Shown here: positions 19,751 through 30,056 of the stretch, piece after piece
How positions within the stretch are numbered: the stretch's first letter is position 1
Layout: each line of letters opens with the position of its first letter
Assembly: GCF_029277985.1 (NCBI RefSeq)
Contig: NZ_CP119546.1
Coordinates: 1,302,001 to 1,366,000 of the forward strand
Reading direction: 5' to 3'
Length of the DNA: 64,000 nucleotides
DNA from: Providencia stuartii
GTDB lineage: Bacteria; Pseudomonadota; Gammaproteobacteria; Enterobacterales; Enterobacteriaceae
Notes under the pieces: model-generated
Databases searched by the model: none
Told to the model about the DNA's origin: nothing
The model's input: the letters and a program-made list of their open reading frames with translations, nothing else
Position numbers and translations under genes: made by a program

Positions 19751-19781
19751 AGGTTAAACCTTCCCTCAAGGTTAAGGTCAA
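19751..19781 (-). promoter_or_regulatory. CueR-type copA promoter with 19-bp spacer
   Basis: On the minus strand TTGACC (-35, 19776-19781) and TAACCT (-10, 19751-19756) are separated by exactly 19 bases. Inside is the CCTTAACC...GGGAAGG dyad. The over-long spacer and both boxes match the E. coli copA promoter, where Cu+-CueR untwists the DNA to activate transcription. Confidence 0.85.
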
Positions 19782-19789
19782 GAGATATG

Positions 19790-20200
19790 ATGAATATTAG
19801 CGAAATTGCCAAAAAAACAGGCCTTACCGCAAAGGCCATTCGTTTTTATGAAGAAAAAGGTTTAATTACGCCACCTGAGCGGGGCGAAAATAGTTATCGC
19901 TATTATCAGGATAGACATCTCGATGAATTGGGCTTATTGAAACAAGCAAAAGATGTTGGGTTTACCTTAGAGGAGTGTGGCGAATTACTAGGCTTGTTCC
20001 GTAATCCAGCGAGACACAGTGCTGACGTAAAAAGTACGACGATGGCTAAAATCGCTGAATTAGAGCAGACAATTGCAAAATTGTCTGCCATAAAGGATAC
20101 CTTACAAGAATTAGTGGATGCCTGTCCTGGTGATGAGGGCGCTGATTGCCCGATTATTGATCACCTTGCACGGAGCTGTTGTCATCATGACAAGGCTTAA
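19790..20200 (+). CDS. cueR: Copper-sensing MerR-family activator CueR
   Basis: 136 residues from the second of two adjacent ATGs ([25 protein letters not shown]), as in E. coli; the first ATG at 19787 would add one Met. It has an N-terminal winged-helix MerR domain, a dimerisation coiled coil near 75-107, and the metal loop [11 protein letters not shown], whose two cysteines bind Cu+ with near-zeptomolar affinity in E. coli. The CCHH tail is also typical. Its 3' end overlaps that of convergent ybbJ by 47 bases. Confidence 0.95.
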   Translation: MNISEIAKKTGLTAKAIRFYEEKGLITPPERGENSYRYYQDRHLDELGLLKQAKDVGFTLEECGELLGLFRNPARHSADVKSTTMAKIAELEQTIAKLSAIKDTLQELVDACPGDEGADCPIIDHLARSCCHHDKA

Positions 20201-20633
20201 CATGCAATGTGATACCATCAACTGAGGTGATAATCACCTCAGTTCCGGCTTTTAATGGTAATTCACTATAGACTCGCCAGCTGCCATCCGCTAGACGTGC
20301 ACGGCTAAAACCCTCTTCAGTATCAGAGAGTAAACGAACTTTGACGCCAATAAGTTGATGGCTTTTTTGGTTTATCTCATCAGCGGGCACATTTTTGCGT
20401 GAACTTAACCATTTCCGCCATAATATCGCGGAAGCGATGGTGAAGACGGCAAATAAGATGCCTTGCCATTCCCACCCAAGGAAAGGCAGGAGCAATGCCG
20501 TGATCGCCACGACTACCGCGGCGATACCTGACCATAATAGATAACCTCCGGTGCCGAGTAATTCAGCAATCAGCAATAAACCACCAAGGCATAGCCAAAA
20601 CCAAGCAGGTTGAGCGCTGATAAGTTCTATCAT
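20154..20633 (-). CDS. ybbJ: NfeD-like membrane protein YbbJ
   Basis: 159 residues. Two or three hydrophobic helices near residues 10-70 precede a C-terminal OB-like soluble domain ([29 protein letters not shown]). This is the short NfeD form, which partners SPFH proteins. Its ATG overlaps the qmcA stop (ATGA at 20630-20633), giving translational coupling. The C-terminal coding end overlaps cueR on the other strand. Confidence 0.9.
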   Translation of the reverse strand: MIELISAQPAWFWLCLGGLLLIAELLGTGGYLLWSGIAAVVVAITALLLPFLGWEWQGILFAVFTIASAILWRKWLSSRKNVPADEINQKSHQLIGVKVRLLSDTEEGFSRARLADGSWRVYSELPLKAGTEVIITSVDGITLHVKPCHDDNSSVQGDQ

Positions 20634-21577
20634 GAGTTTTCCTGCTTTTTAGTGTTGTTATTGCTGTTTTTACTCTGGTTGATAAGTTCAGAGATACCGC
20701 CAATCGCCCCCATTAAATTACTGGCTTCAAGAGGCATCATGATGACTTTACTATTATCTGCCGCACCAATGCTAGCAAGTGCATCGGTGTATTTCTGAGC
20801 AACGAAATAATTAATGGCTTGCATGTCACCGGCAGAGATAGCCTCAGACACCATTTGGGTGGCTTTAGCCTCGGCCTCAGCGGCTCTCTCGCGAGCCTCT
20901 GCTTGCAGGAATGCAGACTGACGATCCCCTTCAGCTTTGAGAATTTGTGATTGTTTTTCACCTTCGGCTTTTAGGATCGCGGCTTGACGGATACCCTCTG
21001 CCTCAAGAATATCAGCACGCTTAGTACGTTCCGCTTTCATCTGTGCGTTCATCGCGTTAATAAGCTCTTTAGGCGGTTTTACATCACGAATTTCAATACG
21101 GGTAATTTTCACGCCCCAAGGGTTGGTTGCATCATCTACGATATGAAGCAGGCGAGAGTTAATCGCATCACGTTGTGACAGCATTTCATCCAATTCCATT
21201 GAGCCTAAAACGGTACGGATATTGGTCATGGTGAGATTCAGCACAGATAGCTCAAGGTTGCTGACTTCATAGGCTGCACGGACTGGGTCAACGACTTGAA
21301 TAAAGCAAACAGCATCAATCGTTACGTTAGCGTTATCGCGTGAGATAACTTCTTGTGATGGAATATCAAGAACTTGTTCCATCATATTGATACGACGACC
21401 TATTTTATCCATAAAAGGCACAATGATATGAAGACCCGGTTGTAATGTGCGGGTATAGCGCCCAAAACGTTCAACAGTCCATTGGTATCCTTGCGGTACT
21501 GTTTTTACGCAGGTAAAAACAATAACGATGGCGATAAAAATGATTATGGGTATAGCACCAAACGCGAACAAGTCCAT
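20630..21577 (-). CDS. qmcA: SPFH/stomatin-family membrane protein QmcA
   Basis: 315 residues with one N-terminal membrane helix (about 5-25), then the SPFH domain ([29 protein letters not shown]) and a repetitive Ala/Glu-rich coiled coil with repeated [15 protein letters not shown] units near 195-250. Flotillin-type proteins assemble large cages in the inner membrane around AAA proteases such as FtsH. In E. coli qmcA multicopy suppresses htpX/ftsH loss. It is coupled to ybbJ. Confidence 0.93.
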   Translation of the reverse strand: MDLFAFGAIPIIIFIAIVIVFTCVKTVPQGYQWTVERFGRYTRTLQPGLHIIVPFMDKIGRRINMMEQVLDIPSQEVISRDNANVTIDAVCFIQVVDPVRAAYEVSNLELSVLNLTMTNIRTVLGSMELDEMLSQRDAINSRLLHIVDDATNPWGVKITRIEIRDVKPPKELINAMNAQMKAERTKRADILEAEGIRQAAILKAEGEKQSQILKAEGDRQSAFLQAEARERAAEAEAKATQMVSEAISAGDMQAINYFVAQKYTDALASIGAADNSKVIMMPLEASNLMGAIGGISELINQSKNSNNNTKKQENS

Positions 21578-21590
21578 TATTAATCCTTAC

Positions 21591-22448
21591 TTAATAAAGT
21601 AATGAATACACTTGGCGACGATATTTACTGGCGACAGCATCACCCGTTCCCATCGCTGACATAATATCCATCATGGTTTTTTTCACAGCGCCTTCTCCAG
21701 CACTGAGGTCTTTTTTCAAGAAGTTTAGTAATATTTCTAATGCTTCTTCATTACGATTGACTTCATGCAATTTTAGGGCTAATTGCACTGCTAAAGCCGC
21801 ATTGCTCGGGTCTGCTTCAAATTGCTGTTGTAGCTGTTGAATTTCTGGTGTATCAGCAGCTTGTCTTAACAGTTCAATTTGGGCAAGCAAGCCTTGATAA
21901 CGGCTGTCTTGATCTTGCATTGGCACGGATGACAATGTCGTTTCAGCCTCATCAACTTGATTCAGGTGGATTTGCGTTTCAGCCAGCAGTAATGTGATTT
22001 CACTGTTTTTAGCATTGAGCTGGTGGGCTTCTTTCAGTAATGGTAAGGCTTCTTGGTGCTTACCTTCAGCGATCAATTCTGCTGCTTGTGCTGCTTTTAA
22101 TTCTTCAGGGCTTGGTAAAACGCGTGAAAGTATCTCTAACACGACTTCCTCGGGTTGAGGGCCTTGAAAACCATCAACAGGACGACCTTCTTGCAATACA
22201 TAGACAGTAGGGATTGCTCGAAGACCAAACTGAGCGGCAACGTTTTGTTCTACATCACAATTAACTCGAGCCAATATAAATAGGCCGGCATAGTCATTGG
22301 CAATTTTGTCGAGCGTTGCGCCAAGCTCTTGGCAATGTGGACTTTGTGCTGACCAGAAATAGAACATAACAGGTATCTGCATTGATTGTTCTACGACTTG
22401 GTGCAGGTTTTGTTCATTAACATCGATGATTTGGGCAAAAGCTTGCAT
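21591..22448 (-). CDS. cnoX: Chaperedoxin CnoX (YbbN)
   Basis: 285 residues (E. coli 284). An N-terminal thioredoxin domain (residues about 1-110) has SPHC in place of the CxxC site, so the first cysteine is missing as in E. coli SQHC. The rest is TPR-like helices with many Gln/Leu-rich repeats. It protects proteins from oxidation by hypochlorite and passes them to GroEL and DnaK. It lies 13 bases upstream of qmcA; fetA-fetB, found here in E. coli, are absent. Confidence 0.93.
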   Translation of the reverse strand: MQAFAQIIDVNEQNLHQVVEQSMQIPVMFYFWSAQSPHCQELGATLDKIANDYAGLFILARVNCDVEQNVAAQFGLRAIPTVYVLQEGRPVDGFQGPQPEEVVLEILSRVLPSPEELKAAQAAELIAEGKHQEALPLLKEAHQLNAKNSEITLLLAETQIHLNQVDEAETTLSSVPMQDQDSRYQGLLAQIELLRQAADTPEIQQLQQQFEADPSNAALAVQLALKLHEVNRNEEALEILLNFLKKDLSAGEGAVKKTMMDIMSAMGTGDAVASKYRRQVYSLLY

Positions 22449-22507
22449 AAGATATCTCTTTCAAATAAGTTTCTAATATTGTATACGTGGGGCTAATTTG
22501 TTTTTTT

Positions 22508-23317
22508 TCAAGCTTTTTTTCCCTGACCCGCCAGTATTTTATCCATTAAACAGTCCGGCAAGAGTCGTTTTAGAATACGTACCGCAACAGTCAGTAACGT
22601 AACAGAATAACGAATACGTGGACGAGTGCTTTCAAGGGCATGCACTAATTTTTCCACCACATGTTCTGGGGTTAAGGTAAAACGTTGTGCGATACTTGGA
22701 TTTTTAACCGGTTTATCCAGCTGAGTCTGTTCTACGTTATGGGTGAAATGGGTATGAATAGGTCCCGGTTCAATTAAACTCACATGGATGTTGGTCCCTT
22801 TTAATTCGAGACGTAGTGCATCTGACCAAGCCTCTAATGCATATTTACTGGCGGCATAAGCGCCACGGCCGGGCGTAGAGATAATCCCCATCACTGAGCT
22901 AGTTTGGACGATCCGCCCTTCATTATGTGCTAGCATCGCTGGGAGTAGACGCAAGGTCAATTGGTGTATTCCGAAAAAGTTAGTCGAAAACTGAGCTTCT
23001 AACTGCTGGCGGCTAATACTAGTGAGTTCACCGTAGACGCCAAATCCCGCGTTATTGAATAATCCGAAAAGCCGACCATGACAGAGGCTGAGTACCTCAT
23101 CCGCAGCGCGATCTATGCTATGGTTATCATCAAGATTGAGCTCTACAGCATCAAATCCCAATCCTTTGAGACGTAAAATATCGGCTTCTTTACGGCAAGC
23201 GACAATCACATGATAGCCGCGTTGGCGAAGGGTTTGAGCTGCACACAACCCAATACCGCTAGATGCACCAGTGATAAATACCGATTTTTGCATAACTTTA
23301 CCTACCTGTAGGCTCAA
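22508..23317 (-). CDS. ybbO: Short-chain dehydrogenase/reductase YbbO
   Basis: 269 residues, classical SDR fold. The NAD(P)-binding TGASSGIG is near residues 16-23, NNAGFG near 89-94, the active serine in SSVMG, and YAASK is the catalytic Tyr-Lys pair. E. coli YbbO (269 aa) is an NADP+-dependent aldehyde/ketone reductase. It sits between cnoX and tesA as in E. coli, on the same strand. Confidence 0.92.
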   Translation of the reverse strand: MSLQVGKVMQKSVFITGASSGIGLCAAQTLRQRGYHVIVACRKEADILRLKGLGFDAVELNLDDNHSIDRAADEVLSLCHGRLFGLFNNAGFGVYGELTSISRQQLEAQFSTNFFGIHQLTLRLLPAMLAHNEGRIVQTSSVMGIISTPGRGAYAASKYALEAWSDALRLELKGTNIHVSLIEPGPIHTHFTHNVEQTQLDKPVKNPSIAQRFTLTPEHVVEKLVHALESTRPRIRYSVTLLTVAVRILKRLLPDCLMDKILAGQGKKA

Positions 23318-23361
23318 ATTGAGATAAAAATTGCTTTATTATTACTCACTTATTTAAACCT

Positions 23362-24003
23362 TTATTCTGATGGTGAAAATAAATAAGGTTGCAATTGTTT
23401 TTCCATAAAATCAGCAATAGAAGGTTGAGCTTCTTCTGTTGGATGAATACCATCCTGTTGGATCCATTCAGGCTTGGTAATAATGGTTTCCATATAAAAA
23501 GGCAGCAGTGGAACCGCATTTTTTTGCGCAAGCGTTGGATAGACTTTTTCAAAACTAGAAGTATAGCGTTTACCGTAGTTTGGCGGTATACGAATTTGCA
23601 TTAAAAGCGGTTTAGCGCCCGATTGCGTTATTTGTTCGATAATTTGTTGTAGTGTGTTTTCCATCTGTTGAACAGATAACCCCTGCAAACCATCGTTTGC
23701 ACCTAACTCGATCAACACCCAGTCGGGTTTATTTTGTTCCAGTAAGGCAGGAAGACGCTCCAGTCCTTGTGCGGAGGTGTTTCCACTGATACTGCCGTTA
23801 ACAACAATAACGGGCGGTGACAATTTCTGCCAACGTTCGGCGAGTAAGGATGCCCAAGCTTGCTCTGCCGGTAGTCGATAGCCTGCACTTAGGCTGTCAC
23901 CCAGGATCAATAGTTTTGTGGTGGCGAGTGCTGGTCCACTCGCGCCAAATAACAGGAGAAATACCAGTAAATGTCGGCGGAAAATATTCTTGAAGTTCAT
24001 CAT
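23362..24003 (-). CDS. tesA: Periplasmic thioesterase/lysophospholipase TesA
   Basis: 213 residues from the ATG-ATG at 24003, giving [13 protein letters not shown] as in E. coli. An ATG at 24051 would add 16 residues and is rejected. The signal peptide ends at ALA-TTK. This is an SGNH hydrolase: GDSLSAGY (Ser nucleophile), NGSISGNT (Gly), ELGANDGL (Asn) and DGIHP (Asp-His). It hydrolyses acyl-CoAs, lysophospholipids and esters in the periplasm. Its first 33 bases overlap the divergent ybbA. Confidence 0.94.
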   Translation of the reverse strand: MMNFKNIFRRHLLVFLLLFGASGPALATTKLLILGDSLSAGYRLPAEQAWASLLAERWQKLSPPVIVVNGSISGNTSAQGLERLPALLEQNKPDWVLIELGANDGLQGLSVQQMENTLQQIIEQITQSGAKPLLMQIRIPPNYGKRYTSSFEKVYPTLAQKNAVPLLPFYMETIITKPEWIQQDGIHPTEEAQPSIADFMEKQLQPYLFSPSE

Positions 24004-24657
24004 CTCATTAAACGTGTTGGTCAAGGTGAACATGAATTGACTATATTGCAAGGTGTTGAGCTAATTGTCGAGTCCGGTCAAACAATTGCTTTAATTGGCG
24101 AGTCAGGTTCTGGTAAATCGACACTGCTCGGTATCATTGCTGGACTGGATGATGGCAGCAGCGGTAGCGTTAGCCTGTTAGGCCAAGATCTTACTCAACT
24201 GGATGAAGAACAACGGGCATTTCTCCGTGCTCAGAGTGTTGGATTTGTTTTTCAATCGTTTATGTTGATCCCTTCACTCAATGCGCTAGAGAATGTGCAG
24301 TTACCCGCCTTATTGCGCGGAGAGCCCGAGTCTGCAAGTTATCAACAAGCCGCGAGTTTATTGACTGAATTGGGGTTAGGTAATCGATTAAAACATATGC
24401 CAGCTCAATTATCAGGAGGTGAACAACAGCGTGTCGCCTTAGCGAGAGCATTTAATGGTCGCCCTAAAATTCTGTTTGCAGATGAACCGACTGGCAACCT
24501 TGATCGTCATACCGGCGATAAAATTGCAGACTTATTATTCTCAATGAACAAAGAATATGGCACGACGTTGATTTTAGTGACCCATGACAATGAATTGGCA
24601 GCTCGTTGCCAACGTCGTTTACGATTAGTGGATGGTGTATTGAGGGAAGAGGCATGA
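23971..24657 (+). CDS. ybbA: ABC transporter ATP-binding protein YbbA
   Basis: 228 residues, LolD/MacB-type ATPase. Walker [11 protein letters not shown]-loop [18 protein letters not shown], signature [14 protein letters not shown], Walker [13 protein letters not shown] and an H-loop VTHD. It pairs with the FtsX-like permease YbbP, whose ATG overlaps its stop (ATGA). The substrate of YbbAP is not firmly known. The start ([12 protein letters not shown]) lies inside tesA, with an AGGAGA ribosome site at 23954-23959. Confidence 0.93.
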   Translation: MSAENILEVHHLIKRVGQGEHELTILQGVELIVESGQTIALIGESGSGKSTLLGIIAGLDDGSSGSVSLLGQDLTQLDEEQRAFLRAQSVGFVFQSFMLIPSLNALENVQLPALLRGEPESASYQQAASLLTELGLGNRLKHMPAQLSGGEQQRVALARAFNGRPKILFADEPTGNLDRHTGDKIADLLFSMNKEYGTTLILVTHDNELAARCQRRLRLVDGVLREEA

Positions 24658-27101
24658 TTTGGCGTTGGTTTTGGCGAGAATGGAAAACGCCATCACTTTT
24701 GATTGTCTGGCTTGCGCTAACATTGGCAGTGGCATGTGTTTTAGCGTTAGGACGCATTAGCGATCGTATTGAAAACAGCATGAGCTATCAAAGCCGTGAA
24801 CTGTTGGCAGGCGATTTGGTGCTACGTTCATCTCATCCTAGTGATCCCTCTTGGTTACAACAAGCCAAAGATAACGGCTTAACGCTAAGCCAGCAAATGT
24901 CGTTTTCTACCATGGCATACTCAACGGTAGATGAAGCGTTACGCCCTCAACTAGTCCTAGTGAAAGCGGCGGATCAGGCATATCCATTGTATGGTGAGCT
25001 CATTACTGAGCCAGCAGGGCTGCGCCCAACGAAAGGGGAAATTTTAGTCACCCCTCGTTTATTGGAGTTACTGAATTTAAAGATTGGCGATGATATTGAT
25101 ATTGGCGATGCCACGTTAAAAATTTCAGGTAAATTAATTCAAGAGCCTGATAGTGGTTTTAACCCATTTCAAATTGCCCCTAGAGTGTTAATTGCATTGG
25201 ACGATGCAGAATCGACAGGAGCAGTTCAGGTAGGGAGCCGCTTAACTTATCGCGATATGTTTGCGGGCGATAGTGCCGCTATTGATGCATTTGAGGCTCA
25301 GTTTGATAAGCAACTCAGAACTGACCAACGTTGGTATACCTTAAAAGAAAATAGCGGGGCAGTAGGGAAAACGTTCCAACGCGCTCAGCAATTTTTACTG
25401 CTGTCGGTATTGTTGACCTTGTTGTTAGCAATCGCGGCAGTGGTTGTCTCGATGACCCATTATTGTCGTAGTCGTCACCAACTAATTGCGGTATTGAAAA
25501 CGTTGGGGGCTGGGTGTTCAGCATTACAAAAATGGGTTATTGGTCAGTGGTTAGTGATATTAATGGCGGCGGCGCTATTAGGGTCGCTGTTAGGATTAGC
25601 GTTCGAAGGTATTTTGATGCAAATACTGGGCGCAATGTTACCTAAAGCACTTCCTTCAGCGAGTTTATGGCCATGGGTTTGGGCTATTGGTACGCTATTT
25701 TTAATCGCCATAATTGTCGGGATCCGTCCTTATCGCCAATTGATGGCTACGCAACCATCACGAGTTTTACGGGAAGATGCTCCTTCACCTGTTTGGCCGC
25801 TGTATTATTATTTGCCAATCGTCAGCTTGATCGTTGTTGGGGGACTCTTTCTGTTTGCCGGAGTTAACCCTCTTTTATGGTCAATTTTGATTGGTATTGT
25901 GATCGTCGCGGTTTTATTGGCATTAATTGGGTGGCTTGGTTTGTGGCTATTGCGGCAATTGAAGTTTAAGCAATTGAGTTTACGTCTTTCAGTTAGCCGT
26001 TTATTGCGTCAACCGCTACAAACAATTACGCAAATGAGCGCATTTTCGCTCTCATTCATGTTACTGGCACTATTGATCTTAGTGAGGGGGGATTTATTGG
26101 ATAAATGGCAGCAGCAACTGCCAGCAGACAGCCCCAATTATTTTCTAATTAATATGAATGAGTCACAGATAAAACCGGTGACAGAGCTGTTAGCGAAGCA
26201 CCAAGTGAAGCCGACAGAGTTTTATCCGGTAGTATTAGCTCGTTTGTCTGAAATAAATAATACCTCTGCAATAGAGTGGGCTGATGAGAGAGACCCTAAC
26301 AATAATACGGTGCGACGTGAATTAAGCCTCACATGGCAATCCTCTCTACCTGACGCCAATGTGGTGAATGAAGGAACGTGGCCGCCTAAAGAGGGAGAAG
26401 TTTCCATTGAACAAACTGTGGTGAAACAGCTAGGAATCAAAATAGGGGATAAACTGACGTTTAATGCGGGAGCTCAAGTCTTTAGTGCAACAGTCAGTAG
26501 CATTCGTACTGTTGACTGGGAAAGTTTGCGACCGAACTTTTTCTTTATCTTCTCAGAGGAGACTTTAAACGATATCCCCGCGACATGGATGAGCAGTTTT
26601 TACTATGATGGCAATGGCAAATTGTTAACGGATTTGAGCCGTAACTATCCTACTATCAATGTATTAGATACTGGTGCCTTGATCGCACAAATCCAGCAAA
26701 TTTTACAACAAGTAAGTCAAGCGCTTGAAGTCATGGTAGTACTCGTGATTTTCTGTGGTTTACTACTTTTATTAGCGCAAATTCAAGTCGGAATGAGCCA
26801 AAGAGAACGCGAGTTAGTGGTCTATCGCACGTTAGGGGCAAGTAAAAAATTGATGCGTCGTACCTTATGGAGTGAATTTGCCTTACTTGGCTTAATGGCG
26901 GGACTTGCGGCGGCATTTGGTGCAGAGGTTGCTTTATGGTTATTACAAACCAAAGTGTTTGATTTTCCTTGGCAGCCAGAGTGGTCAATGTGGTTATTAT
27001 TGCCATTATGTGCAGCGCTACTGCTATCGATTTGTGGTAGCTGGCTTGGCATTCGTTTGTTAGGCACTGGCAATCAACATCGTCGCATGCCAAATAGCTA
27101 A
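24654..27101 (+). CDS. ybbP: ABC transporter permease YbbP
   Basis: 815 residues from the ATG at 24654, coupled to ybb[17 protein letters not shown] matches E. coli. An upstream in-frame ATG at 24606 would add 16 residues inside ybbA and is rejected. It is an FtsX-family permease with about ten membrane helices: one at the start, several around residues 250-430 and 470-490, and three at the C-terminal end. Large periplasmic domains lie between them. It lacks its own ATPase and works with YbbA, probably as a mechanotransmission-type complex for periplasmic or lipid substrates. Confidence 0.92.
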   Translation: MIWRWFWREWKTPSLLIVWLALTLAVACVLALGRISDRIENSMSYQSRELLAGDLVLRSSHPSDPSWLQQAKDNGLTLSQQMSFSTMAYSTVDEALRPQLVLVKAADQAYPLYGELITEPAGLRPTKGEILVTPRLLELLNLKIGDDIDIGDATLKISGKLIQEPDSGFNPFQIAPRVLIALDDAESTGAVQVGSRLTYRDMFAGDSAAIDAFEAQFDKQLRTDQRWYTLKENSGAVGKTFQRAQQFLLLSVLLTLLLAIAAVVVSMTHYCRSRHQLIAVLKTLGAGCSALQKWVIGQWLVILMAAALLGSLLGLAFEGILMQILGAMLPKALPSASLWPWVWAIGTLFLIAIIVGIRPYRQLMATQPSRVLREDAPSPVWPLYYYLPIVSLIVVGGLFLFAGVNPLLWSILIGIVIVAVLLALIGWLGLWLLRQLKFKQLSLRLSVSRLLRQPLQTITQMSAFSLSFMLLALLILVRGDLLDKWQQQLPADSPNYFLINMNESQIKPVTELLAKHQVKPTEFYPVVLARLSEINNTSAIEWADERDPNNNTVRRELSLTWQSSLPDANVVNEGTWPPKEGEVSIEQTVVKQLGIKIGDKLTFNAGAQVFSATVSSIRTVDWESLRPNFFFIFSEETLNDIPATWMSSFYYDGNGKLLTDLSRNYPTINVLDTGALIAQIQQILQQVSQALEVMVVLVIFCGLLLLLAQIQVGMSQRERELVVYRTLGASKKLMRRTLWSEFALLGLMAGLAAAFGAEVALWLLQTKVFDFPWQPEWSMWLLLPLCAALLLSICGSWLGIRLLGTGNQHRRMPNS

Positions 27102-27252
27102 TTTATTTTATGAATACGGCTTCTTATTTTTGACTAGTGCAGGAGTAAGAAGCCGTTCAAATAACTGTCTTAATTCCATCACTAAATTGTCATTTATCCT
27201 GCTTATGATTCCCGAGTCAATAAATGATTAACTATTTGATGGGAACATAATA

Positions 27253-28617
27253 ATGCAGCCTCGCCGCACCATAAAATTACGTACATTATCGTTACTTGCA
27301 ACATTGATTGCATTTTCCAACACAGGGTATGCTCAACAAGAAGTCTCTGCAACACTAGCAGGACACGCTATTTTATCGGTCAATTCTACAGTACCAGCGC
27401 CCACTGATGCACCACTAGATTTACAGGTTAGCGGAAAATATACGACAGGAAATCGTATTGACGAACTCGGTAAGGTTGAAGGGAAGTCTGCTGATCGTCC
27501 AACTGGGATGCATGTACCGATTAAAGGTCAACCTCGACAGGGACATTCCGGTATTAAACGTATGGCCGATGGCACCTATTGGGTACTGACCGACAATGGT
27601 TATGGCAATAAGGTTAATTCACCAGACTCGATGCTGTATTTAACTCAATACGACATTGATTTTAAAACCGGCCAAGCCAATCCACTCAATACTGTTTTCT
27701 TCCACGACCCGGATAAAATCATTCCATTTCATATCATGAATGAAAGTACAGATAAGCGTTATCTAACAGGGAGTGATTTTGATCCTGAAAGCTTTCAATT
27801 TGCGGATGGCGCATTATGGGTAGGGGATGAGTTTGGTCCTTATTTAATTAAGATGGACCTCAATGGCAAAGTTCTCGCATTATTTGAAACTCACGTTGAT
27901 GGCAAAAAAGTGATTTCACCTGATCACTATCAAGTTACCACGCCTGCTAAACCTACGGATAAAATTCATTTTCAAGTCAACCGTTCAAAAGGTTTTGAAG
28001 GCATGGCCTCATCACCAGATGGCACTAAGCTATACCCCATGCTTGAAGGGGCTATTTGGGATGAAGAGAAACAAGATTATGAAAATGTCGATGGCAAGCG
28101 TGCCGCTCGTATCCTTGAATTTGATGTGAAAAAACAGCAATGGAGTGGACGTAGTTGGTTATATGTCTTTGAAGATAATCAAAATGCCATCGGCGATTTC
28201 AATATGATTGATGATACACACGGTTTGATTATTGAGCGTGATAATGGAGAAGGCACAGCCGATAAAGCCTGTCCTGAAAGTGCCACAGAGACGCAAAATT
28301 GTTTTAGTCAACTAGCGAAGTTTAAGCGTGTTTATCGTATTGAGTTTTCGGATACCAATCAAGGCAAACCGGTTGATAAACAAGCCTATATCGATTTAAT
28401 GAATATAAAAGACCCGCAAGGAATGGCAAAGAAACCGTTGAATAATGGCGTATTCACTTTCCCATTCTTTACGATTGAAAATGTTGATGTTGTCGATAGT
28501 GAACATATTATTGTCGGTAATGATAATAACTATCCATTTTCATCGAGCCGTGACCCTAATCAAGCGGATGATAATGAATTTATCTTATTAAAGGTACCTG
28601 CGTTGTTAAATCCTTAA
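27253..28617 (+). CDS. Exported phytase-like esterase-domain protein
   Basis: 454 residues with a signal peptide ending near residue 27 (SNTGYA-QQEV). The body matches the 'esterase-like activity of phytase' family: GKVEGKSADRPTG, GHSGIKRMADGTYWVLTDNGYG, DPESFQFADGALWVGDEFGPYL, GFEGMASSPDGTKLYPMLEG and IENVDVVDSEHIIVGNDNN. The repeated strands suggest a beta-propeller. Its substrate is unknown; phosphoesters are a guess from the family name. GGGA lies before the ATG. It is monocistronic, ending at a clear terminator. No counterpart lies between ybbP and purK in E. coli K-12. Confidence 0.8.
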   Translation: MQPRRTIKLRTLSLLATLIAFSNTGYAQQEVSATLAGHAILSVNSTVPAPTDAPLDLQVSGKYTTGNRIDELGKVEGKSADRPTGMHVPIKGQPRQGHSGIKRMADGTYWVLTDNGYGNKVNSPDSMLYLTQYDIDFKTGQANPLNTVFFHDPDKIIPFHIMNESTDKRYLTGSDFDPESFQFADGALWVGDEFGPYLIKMDLNGKVLALFETHVDGKKVISPDHYQVTTPAKPTDKIHFQVNRSKGFEGMASSPDGTKLYPMLEGAIWDEEKQDYENVDGKRAARILEFDVKKQQWSGRSWLYVFEDNQNAIGDFNMIDDTHGLIIERDNGEGTADKACPESATETQNCFSQLAKFKRVYRIEFSDTNQGKPVDKQAYIDLMNIKDPQGMAKKPLNNGVFTFPFFTIENVDVVDSEHIIVGNDNNYPFSSSRDPNQADDNEFILLKVPALLNP

Positions 28618-28643
28618 TTTTCCTTGTCTATTTTGATTTTTTT

Positions 28644-28669
28644 GCTCGGGGTGTAGCCCGAGCTTTTTT
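28644..28669 (+). terminator. Intrinsic terminator after the phytase-like gene
   Basis: GCTCGGG at 28644-28650 and CCCGAGC at 28657-28663 with six T residues after. Confidence 0.88.
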
Positions 28670-28704
28670 ATTTTATCACTCACGACATACAGTGATAAAT
28701 GGCA

Positions 28705-29958
28705 TCATTTTTTAGCGGATAAAACAGGCGGTTTCATCATTAACGTTAGCATGAGGATCACGACAACAGGGGCGGCGATAATAAGAAATGCAGGTGTAAA
28801 ACTACTTGTATAATCCTTAATCGCACCCGCAATAAATGGCGCTAAACACGCCACAGTAGAAATTAAATTCACCACGGAAAATAACTCTAAATAGGGGCCA
28901 CGACCAAAATAATTGGATAATAAAACGCTGGAGGCTAAGAAAGTCATGCCATAGCCGATACCGACACAGAGCACAAATAATATCAACCATAACCATGAGG
29001 TTGCGATACTTAATGAAATAACCCCAAATACCATAATGATCAGGCTAACAATTAACAGTTTTTTGGGCTCCAACCATTCTCCAACGGCACCACCAATAAA
29101 TCTTGAAAATGCGTTAACAAAAGCCATTGTACTGAGTAATGAAACGGCAATAGTGATACCAAAGCCGCGCTCTTCAATATGGGCAACCGCGAAACTGTTA
29201 ACCGTAATACCGCACCATAAAAATGAAGTATAGGTTGCTGCTATTAAATAAAACTGCCAAGTGCGCAAAGCACGACGTACTGTCCATACCTCTGTAGTGC
29301 GATAAATCGGTTTACTGCCGTCGCTAACCTGTTTTTGCATCACATGTTTAGCATGTTCTCGTTCTCGATTACCTTCACGCAATGCTAACAGGGTAATGAA
29401 TGTCACAATACCAAGGTAAACAGCGCAGAGTACCCAATGCATACGCCACGAACCTAACTGATTTGATGCATAAAAATAGATCCAAGGCCCAGCGACACCA
29501 CCCAATCCACCAATCGTAAAATATAAACCAAAGGCTAATGACTGCTTTTCAAATAGGCGAGAAAGCACATAGGTTCCAGGAACGGTCGCCAGTAAAGTGA
29601 AACCCACACCAATGAGTGCTGTGCCAAGAAAATAGCGGTTAATGGTTTCTGTTGAATATAAACTATAAAAACCGGCAATAAAGATCAGCGTACCGAGAAG
29701 GAGTGTCAGGCGAACGCCGATTTTTCGGATAAGCAAGGAGGGCAGGAAACTTGCAAGACCACAGGTTAACCCTAATAAGGTGAAACCAAACCCTGCTTCT
29801 GTCCAGCTCCATTTCAGCTCTTCGATCATACTGGGGAGGACAACACCCAATGACGTAAAGGTGGTTGCAGTGGCTAAAAAATAAACCATCCCTAAAAGAA
29901 TGAGGATACTCCACTGATAGAGTGGGCTAAATAAGGATGGGGAATCTGTCGCGGCCAT
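28705..29958 (-). CDS. MFS permease of unknown substrate
   Basis: 417 residues from the ATG at 29958 (MAATDSPSLFSPLYQWSIL), which has GGAG before it. An ATG at 30012 would add an unsupported 18 residues. Twelve hydrophobic helices are visible, with a basic central loop (LREGNREREHAKHVMQKQV). The pattern, with SWTEAGFGFTLLGLTCGLASFLPSLLIRKIG in helices 1-2, is like oxalate/formate or monocarboxylate-type (OFA) permeases. The substrate cannot be read. It is convergent with the phytase-like gene and separated from purK by a terminator. Confidence 0.8.
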   Translation of the reverse strand: MAATDSPSLFSPLYQWSILILLGMVYFLATATTFTSLGVVLPSMIEELKWSWTEAGFGFTLLGLTCGLASFLPSLLIRKIGVRLTLLLGTLIFIAGFYSLYSTETINRYFLGTALIGVGFTLLATVPGTYVLSRLFEKQSLAFGLYFTIGGLGGVAGPWIYFYASNQLGSWRMHWVLCAVYLGIVTFITLLALREGNREREHAKHVMQKQVSDGSKPIYRTTEVWTVRRALRTWQFYLIAATYTSFLWCGITVNSFAVAHIEERGFGITIAVSLLSTMAFVNAFSRFIGGAVGEWLEPKKLLIVSLIIMVFGVISLSIATSWLWLILFVLCVGIGYGMTFLASSVLLSNYFGRGPYLELFSVVNLISTVACLAPFIAGAIKDYTSSFTPAFLIIAAPVVVILMLTLMMKPPVLSAKK

Positions 29959-30006
29959 GTCAACTCCAGTAACTCTGCCTTTTCGTAAAAAAAAGCAGCC
30001 ATATAA

Positions 30007-30034
30007 ATGCAAAATGCCCGAAAATATCGGGCAT
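30007..30034 (-). terminator. Terminator after purK
   Basis: Minus strand ATGCCCGA-TATTT-TCGGGCAT (arms at 30014-30021 and 30027-30034) followed by a T-rich stretch. It closes the purEK transcript before the MFS gene. Confidence 0.75.
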
Positions 30035-30056
30035 CGTATGGCGCTATTTTCCCTAT

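Noticed and set aside
24606..24653. Longer N-terminus for ybbP
   Set aside because: It would overlap ybbA by 48 bases; the ATGA junction at 24654 gives the conserved start.
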